From positions 535,299 to 599,298 of the forward strand of contig NZ_LMEC01000020.1 in NCBI RefSeq assembly GCF_001425265.1: a stretch of 64,000 bases of DNA, written 5' to 3'. Numbering within the stretch: position 1 is the first letter of the stretch; every line of letters begins with the position of its first letter. This DNA is from Massilia sp. Root418 (GTDB lineage: Bacteria; Pseudomonadota; Gammaproteobacteria; Burkholderiales; Burkholderiaceae_D). The translations under genes were made by a program, and so were the position numbers. Of the stretch, positions 59,556 through 64,000 are shown piece by piece. A model generated the notes under the pieces. The model was given only the letters and a program-made list of their open reading frames with translations. It ran no database searches and was not told the origin of the DNA.

Positions 59556-60934
59556 GGCATGGCCGCGTTCTTGCGCGCATAGCACCACCACGTGAGCGCG
59601 ATGCAGCTGACGTAGAAGGCGATGAAGCACCACAGCGCCGCGCCGGGACCGCCGGTCAGCGCGATCGAGGTGCCGTAGCTCTTGGGGATGAAGAAGGCGC
59701 CGTAGGCCGCCACCGCCGAGGTGAAGCCCAGCACTGCCGCGCCTTCCTTGTTCGCTTCGATCACGGCCTGCTCCTGCATGGCCTTGGGCTGCCCGGCTGC
59801 GGCGCGCTGGCGCTCGGTGAGGAAGATCACGGGGATCATGCGGAAGGTGGAGGCGTTGCCCACGCCGGTGCCGGCGAACAGCAGCATGAACATCCAGAAG
59901 AAGCCGTTGAAGTTGCCCGCCACGCCGTCGTGCGGCAGGAACTGCAGCACGCCGTAGACGGCCAGGATCATGCCGGCGAAGGTCCACACGGTGACGCGCG
60001 CGCCGCCCAGCTTGTCGGAGATGATGCCGCCCACCACGCGCGCCAGCGCGCCCACCAGCGGACCGAGGAAGGCGTACTGCAGCGGGTTCACGTCGGGGAA
60101 CTGGGTCTTGATCAGCAGCGGGAAGCCGGCCGAGTAGCCGATGAAGGAGCCGAAGGTGCCGGTGTAGAGCCAGCACATGAGCCAGTTGTGCTTGCGCTTG
60201 AAGATCACGGCCTGGTCGGCGAAGGAAGCCTTGGCCGAGGCCAGGTCGTTCATGCCGAACCATGCCAGCAGGCTGCTGACGGCGATGAAGGGCACCCAGA
60301 TGAAGCCGGCGTTCTGCAGCCACAGGGTGGTGCTCTGGCCGTTCTTGACGGCGGTCTGCGCTTCGCCGCCGATGGCGCCGAACACGCCCATGGTGATCAC
60401 CAGCGGCACCACGAACTGCACCGCCGATACGCCCAGGTTGCCCAGGCCGGCGTTCATGCCCAGCGCGTAGCCCTTCTGCGATTTCGGGAAGAAGAAGCTG
60501 ATGTTGGCCATGGAGGAGGCGAAATTGCCGCCGCCCAGGCCGCACAGCAGCGCCAGCACCAGCATGGTGGGGTAGCCGGTGTTCACGTCCTGCACCGCGT
60601 AGCCGATGCCGATGGCCGGTATCAGCAGCGAGGCGGTGGAGATGGTGGTCCATTTGCGCCCGCCGAAGATGGGCACCATGAAGGAGTAGAAGATGCGCAG
60701 CGTGGCGCCGGACAGGCCGGGCAGCGCGGTCAGCCAGAACAGCTGGTTGGTACTGTACTGGAAGCCGATGGCCGGCAGGTTCACCACCACCACGCTCCAC
60801 ACCATCCAGACGGCGAAGGCCAGTGCCAGCGCCGGGATGGAGATCCACAGGTTGCGGTTGGCGGTGTCGCGCCCGCCGTCGCGCCAGAAGGACGGTGCTT
60901 CGGGCTCCCAGGTACTGATTAGATATTTGCTCAT
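59549..60934 (-). CDS. narK2: NarK2-type nitrate/nitrite antiporter (MFS)
   Basis: 461 residues, 12 membrane helices. NNP-family signatures: GLGGGNFASSMANISFFFPKSQKG and GNASTFRMIPVIF, each with the Gly-rich nitrate signature, and conserved Arg residues in TLRIFYSFMVP. It is longer than narK1. It probably exchanges nitrate for nitrite. It follows narK1 by 34 bp and overlaps hemN by 7 bp, so the genes are in one transcript. Confidence 0.93.
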   Translation of the reverse strand: MSKYLISTWEPEAPSFWRDGGRDTANRNLWISIPALALAFAVWMVWSVVVVNLPAIGFQYSTNQLFWLTALPGLSGATLRIFYSFMVPIFGGRKWTTISTASLLIPAIGIGYAVQDVNTGYPTMLVLALLCGLGGGNFASSMANISFFFPKSQKGYALGMNAGLGNLGVSAVQFVVPLVITMGVFGAIGGEAQTAVKNGQSTTLWLQNAGFIWVPFIAVSSLLAWFGMNDLASAKASFADQAVIFKRKHNWLMCWLYTGTFGSFIGYSAGFPLLIKTQFPDVNPLQYAFLGPLVGALARVVGGIISDKLGGARVTVWTFAGMILAVYGVLQFLPHDGVAGNFNGFFWMFMLLFAGTGVGNASTFRMIPVIFLTERQRAAAGQPKAMQEQAVIEANKEGAAVLGFTSAVAAYGAFFIPKSYGTSIALTGGPGAALWCFIAFYVSCIALTWWCYARKNAAMPC

Positions 60935-60968
60935 GATTTCTCCTGAATCGAGGATTAGCAGCGTTGAA

Positions 60969-62231
60969 TTAGGCGGCTTTCGCCAGCGGCGGTATGGCGG
61001 CGGCCGGCGAGCCGGATCGGCCGAACGAGTAGTGCATGGACACCAGCGAGACGCACACGGTGCCGTACAAGAGCATGAAGGCGCTGGAACGCACGCCGGT
61101 CAGGTCCAGCAGCGCGCCGAACATGATGGGCAGGACGAAGCCCCCCAGACCGCCGGCCAGGCCGACCACGCCGGACACGGCGCCGATGTTGTCGGCGAAT
61201 TCGTCGCCGATGAACTTGAAGACCGAGGCCTTGCCGATGGCCATGGCGATGCCGACCACGAACAGCAGCCCGGTGAACATCCAGGGCGTGAGCGCCAGGT
61301 CCATCTGCAGCGGACCGTTGACGGTCTTGACGACCATCGAGGTGGGCGGATAGGACAGCAGGAAGAAGCACACCCAGCACACCCACATCACCCACCAGGT
61401 GACCTGGTAGGCGCCGTAGCGGTCCGAGATCCAGCCGCCCAGGGCGCGCAGCACGCCGCCCGGCAGCGAGAAACAGGCCGCCAGCAGCGCCGCCAGTTTC
61501 AGGTCGAAGCCGTATTCGGCCACGTAGTATTTGGTCATCCACAGCGCCAGGCCGACGTAGCCGCCGAACACCACCGAGTAGTACTGGCAGTAGCGCCATA
61601 CGCGGCGGTCTTTCAGCACCTTCATCTGCTCGGCGAAGCTGACCGTGCCGGGCACGTTGTGCGAGGGATCGGTGGCGCTGAACAGCCAGAACGCGATGGC
61701 GGTGATCAGCATGCCGGCCGCGTACACGGTGGGCAGCGACTGCCAGCCCCAGGCCGCGATGATGGCCGGGGCGACGAACTTGGTGAGCGCCGAGCCGGAG
61801 TTGCCGGCACCGAAAATGCCCATGGCCAGCCCGCGCCGCTCTTTCGGGAACCAGCGCGCCACGTAGGGCGTGCCGACCGAGAAGGAGCCGCCGGCCAGGC
61901 CTATCATCAGGCCCAGGGCCAGGAACTGCCAGTATTCCGTGGCCAGGCCGATCAGGTAGATGGCCGGCACGGTGGCCAGCATCAGCAGGAAGAATACGAT
62001 GCGGCCGCCGTAGCGGTCGCACCAGATCCCCAGCGGCACGCGCACCAGCGAGCCGCTCAGCACGGGCATCGCGGCCAGCAGGCCGAATTGGGTTTCGTTC
62101 AGGCCCAGCGATTTTTTGATGGGAATGCCGAGCACCGCGAACATCATCCACACTGCGAAGCAGATGGTGAATGCGAACGTGCTGCTGGCCAGCACGCGGA
62201 CCGCTGTGCCTTCCTTGTTATTGATTGCCAC
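60969..62231 (-). CDS. narK1: NarK1-type nitrate/proton symporter (MFS)
   Basis: 420 residues. The start is GTG at 62231, with GGGAG about 8 bp upstream; no suitable ATG lies near. Twelve membrane helices. Signatures: LAGGSFSVGTPYVARWFPKERRG and the Arg-containing SLVRVPLGIWCDRYGG. NarK1 forms typically import nitrate with protons, which starts respiration before nitrite accumulates. The upstream 125 bp have CTAG motifs at 62326-62353. Confidence 0.92.
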   Translation of the reverse strand: MAINNKEGTAVRVLASSTFAFTICFAVWMMFAVLGIPIKKSLGLNETQFGLLAAMPVLSGSLVRVPLGIWCDRYGGRIVFFLLMLATVPAIYLIGLATEYWQFLALGLMIGLAGGSFSVGTPYVARWFPKERRGLAMGIFGAGNSGSALTKFVAPAIIAAWGWQSLPTVYAAGMLITAIAFWLFSATDPSHNVPGTVSFAEQMKVLKDRRVWRYCQYYSVVFGGYVGLALWMTKYYVAEYGFDLKLAALLAACFSLPGGVLRALGGWISDRYGAYQVTWWVMWVCWVCFFLLSYPPTSMVVKTVNGPLQMDLALTPWMFTGLLFVVGIAMAIGKASVFKFIGDEFADNIGAVSGVVGLAGGLGGFVLPIMFGALLDLTGVRSSAFMLLYGTVCVSLVSMHYSFGRSGSPAAAIPPLAKAA

Positions 62232-62305
62232 CTTGTTCTCCCTGACAGACTATCGGATGACGTCAGGTTACGCGGCGGCGCGGCGCGCGGATATTGGCCG
62301 GAGGG

Positions 62306-62782
62306 TTATCGGCTCAATGCAAAAAGGCTAGCCGCCTCGTTCGAAATGACTAGTCCCGGGGGCGGGCTTGCGGGGGGCGGCGCGCAGGGTACCAGGTCGG
62401 CCAGGGTGAGCGCGTCGAGCCGTGCCAGGTAGGCGGCGGTGGCTGCCTCCAGCGCGCCTTTCAGGCCGCAGCAGCCCTGGTGGGCGCAGACCCGGTCGGT
62501 AGCGTTGAAGCAGGCCGCCATGTCGAAGCCGGTCTCGGTGCGGCGCACCACCGCGCCGATGTTGATGGCCGACGCCGGCACGCCCAGCGTGATGCCGCCG
62601 CCGCGGCCGCGCCAGGTGCGCACCATGCCGTCGTGCGCCAGGTCCATCACCACCTTGCCCAGGTGGTGGCGCGACAGGCCGTGCAGGTCGGCGATGTCCT
62701 GGATGGTGGCGGGTTCGCCGCCGCGCCGGGCCAGGAACATCAGCGTGCGCAGCGTGTAGTCGGTGTAACTGCTCAATTTCAT
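62306..62782 (-). CDS. nsrR: Rrf2 family nitric-oxide-sensitive repressor NsrR
   Basis: 158 residues from the ATG at 62782 (MKLSSYTDYTLRTLMFLA). HTH: ATIQDIADLHGLSRHHLGKVV. The three Fe-S Cys ligands are in RVCAHQGCCGLKGAL with the spacing of NsrR. Nitric oxide damage to the cluster relieves repression. It is divergent from the nitric oxide reductase gene, whose promoter has an NsrR-like half-site. The C-terminus is extended with Pro-rich residues (CAPPPASPPPG). Confidence 0.93.
   Translation of the reverse strand: MKLSSYTDYTLRTLMFLARRGGEPATIQDIADLHGLSRHHLGKVVMDLAHDGMVRTWRGRGGGITLGVPASAINIGAVVRRTETGFDMAACFNATDRVCAHQGCCGLKGALEAATAAYLARLDALTLADLVPCAPPPASPPPGLVISNEAASLFALSR
62326..62355 (-). 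promoter_or_regulatory. CTAG-containing motif pair upstream of narK1
   Basis: GGCTAGCC (62326-62333) and AAATGACTAGTCCC (62344-62357), about 95-125 bp before the narK1 start and inside the 3' end of nsrR. The second matches the motif before moaA and the copy near 55963. Both are 4-bp CTAG palindromes, a tetramer generally scarce in bacterial DNA. Confidence 0.5.
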
Positions 62783-62843
62783 GGCGGGCTCCTTGGCCTC
62801 GTTAGCGTTGGCGCCATTATTCCCCCGCCTGGAAACCCCGGAC

Positions 62844-62881
62844 ATAACCCAGATCAAGAAAAGCTGCATTCATTTTGCTTG
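62844..62881 (+). promoter_or_regulatory. Putative NsrR half-site and Crp/Fnr-like site before the nitric oxide reductase gene
   Basis: AAGCTGCATTC at 62861-62871 matches the NsrR half-site AAGNTGCATTT at all but the last base. The second half (TTTTGCTTG) is poor. Just upstream ATAAC-CCAG-ATCAA (62844-62857) has one perfect and one weak Crp/Fnr half-site, centred 86 bp before the norZ ATG. Confidence 0.45.
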
Positions 62882-62936
62882 TTTTCGCCGGTTGGCCAAA
62901 AATCGCACTGTTCCAACCAACCATACCGAGGAAATC

Positions 62937-64000
62937 ATGCACGCTACGCGCAAACTCTGGACCTGGCTCGCAGTCATCTGCGCGCTGTCCTTTGCCGTCC
63001 TGGGCTGGGTCGGCGCCGAGATCTACCTGGCCGCCCCGCCCATCCCGCAACGTATCATCAGCAGCGAAGGCCGGCTGCTCTATTCCGAAGGCCAGGTGCA
63101 GCGCGGCCAGCAGGCCTGGCTGTCGGCCGGTGGCCAGCAGCTGGGCACCGTCTGGGGCCACGGCAGCTACGTGGCGCCCGACTGGTCGGCCGACTGGCTG
63201 CACCGCGAAGCGCTGGCGCTGCGCCAGATCTGGGCGCAGCGCGAACACGAGGCGCCGTACGAGTCGCTCGGCAAGCCGGCCCAGGCCGCGCTGGATGCGC
63301 GCGTGCAGGAGGAGCTGCGCCGCAATACCTATGATGCGGGACGCGGCGCCATCGTGCTTTCGCCGGACCGTGCCGACGCGGTGCTGGAAGTGGCGCGCCA
63401 CTACACCGGCCTGTTTGGCGACGACCGCTCGCTGGACGCGCTGCGCACGCAGTACGCCATGAGCGCGAACTCGCTTACCGATCCCGAGGAACTGGCCGCG
63501 CTGCCGGCCTTCGTGTTCTGGTCCGCGTGGGCCGCCGCCACCGACCGTCCCGGGGAGGCCGGCCTGAGCTACACCAGCAACTGGCCGCATGAACCGCTGG
63601 TGGGCAACCGCCCCAGCGCCAGCGCCGGCATCTGGTCGGTGGCCTCCATCGTGCTGATGCTGGGCGCCATCGCCGCCATGGTGATGTTCCACGCCCGCAG
63701 CAGCGAGGAAGCCGATCCCGCCCCGGCCAAGGCCGATCCCCTGCTCAAGCTGGCGCCCACGCCATCCATGCGCGCCACCCGCAAGTACTTCTTCGTGGTC
63801 ATCGCGCTGATCCTGGCGCAAGTGGGCATGGGCGTGATCACCGCCCACTACGCGGTCGAGGGCCAGAGCTTCTTCGGCCTGCCGCTGGCCGACGTGCTGC
63901 CCTTCGTGGTGAGCCGCACCATCCACACCCAGTTCGCCGTGCTGTGGATCGCCACCGCCTGGCTGGCCACCGGCCTGTATATCGCGCCCGCCATTTCCGG
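62937..64000 (+). CDS. norZ: Quinol-dependent nitric oxide reductase (qNOR), 3' end missing
   Basis: The ATG at 62937 has GAGGAAA 5 bp upstream; the frame is open to the window end, so only the first 354 residues are seen. An N-terminal membrane helix and a NorC-like periplasmic domain without a CxxCH heme motif mark it as the quinol-oxidising type (TVWGHGSYVAPDWSADWLHRE, NWPHEPLVGNRPS). Then the NorB-like catalytic domain begins, with a heme-ligand His in VVSRTIHTQFAVLWIATAWL. It reduces nitric oxide to nitrous oxide in the inner membrane. It is divergent from nsrR. Confidence 0.94.
   Translation, partial: MHATRKLWTWLAVICALSFAVLGWVGAEIYLAAPPIPQRIISSEGRLLYSEGQVQRGQQAWLSAGGQQLGTVWGHGSYVAPDWSADWLHREALALRQIWAQREHEAPYESLGKPAQAALDARVQEELRRNTYDAGRGAIVLSPDRADAVLEVARHYTGLFGDDRSLDALRTQYAMSANSLTDPEELAALPAFVFWSAWAAATDRPGEAGLSYTSNWPHEPLVGNRPSASAGIWSVASIVLMLGAIAAMVMFHARSSEEADPAPAKADPLLKLAPTPSMRATRKYFFVVIALILAQVGMGVITAHYAVEGQSFFGLPLADVLPFVVSRTIHTQFAVLWIATAWLATGLYIAPAIS

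Noticed and set aside
58095-60848. A single 917-residue protein covering hemN and narK2
   Set aside because: It reads narK2 in the wrong frame. The ATG at 59555 gives a normal HemN, and narK2 ends at 59549 in another frame.
1-64000. CRISPR arrays, tRNA or rRNA genes, insertion sequences
   Set aside because: I found no regularly spaced repeats, no cloverleaf-like or rRNA-like stretch, and no transposase. The only mobile-type signal is the REP-like pair at 56483-56707.

Overview
The window is high-GC DNA (about two thirds G+C by eye) with beta-proteobacterial gene content. The mixture of a nar respiratory cluster, many GlxA/LuxR/LysR regulators, large chemoreceptors, pectin and galactoside enzymes and a TonB-dependent receptor suggests an Oxalobacteraceae member (Massilia/Duganella-like). 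This is inferred from gene families, not from a marker gene. Nearly all of the sequence is coding. I saw no rRNA, tRNA, CRISPR array or intact insertion sequence.

Layout. 1-5790: end of a GlxA-type regulator, a periplasmic molybdenum hydroxylase operon (large subunit, 2Fe-2S subunit, diheme cytochrome c), an alpha/beta hydrolase, and a DUF6152/DUF6644 pair. 5824-6801: an isolated, visibly lower-GC gene for a DUF4268 nuclease-like protein. 6992-13488: a stress/detoxification neighbourhood with a cupin, GlxA regulator, LysR regulator, NAD(P)-binding reductase, two Ohr/OsmC paralogues, two LuxR-type regulators with degenerate receivers and an AhpD-like protein. Four promoters here share one architecture: a 19-bp dyad with a LysR-type T-N11-A core, 20 bp, CTACCG, 18 bp, then TAGAAT or a variant. 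13485-19043: chemoreceptor, EAL phosphodiesterase, single-domain response regulator and a FixJ-like two-component pair. 19234-21553: a haloperoxidase-type hydrolase, a metallo-beta-lactamase-fold protein and a DUF3597 protein. 21633-28567: GH2 beta-galactosidase, a GH1/RmlD fusion, an MscS channel and a low-complexity protein. 28684-31770: a high-molecular-weight FabG-like reductase and a second chemoreceptor. 31922-41885: a carbohydrate locus (pectate lyase, DUF5060 protein, large glycoside hydrolase, TonB-dependent receptor, Tat-exported Gfo/Idh/MocA protein) with shared TTGG-CCA dyads.

41999-64000 is a nitrate respiration and nitric oxide region: hemerythrin-like protein and NnrS, a small HMA protein, NarL and NarX, MoaA, a PpiC isomerase, NarI-J-H-G, a small ORF under a perfect FNR box, a short conserved protein, a REP-like palindrome pair, carbonic anhydrase, a Dnr-like regulator, HemN, two NarK transporters, NsrR, and the start of a quinol-dependent nitric oxide reductase that runs off the end. 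NarXL would sense nitrate, NarK1/K2 would import it, NarGHI with NarJ would reduce it, MoaA would feed cofactor synthesis, and NsrR, Dnr, NnrS and NorZ would handle nitric oxide. No nitrite reductase lies in this window. The least expected observations are the four-copy promoter/dyad family at 7437-12373, the CTAG-containing dyads upstream of moaA, narG and narK1, and the FNR-box small ORF at 55568-55849.
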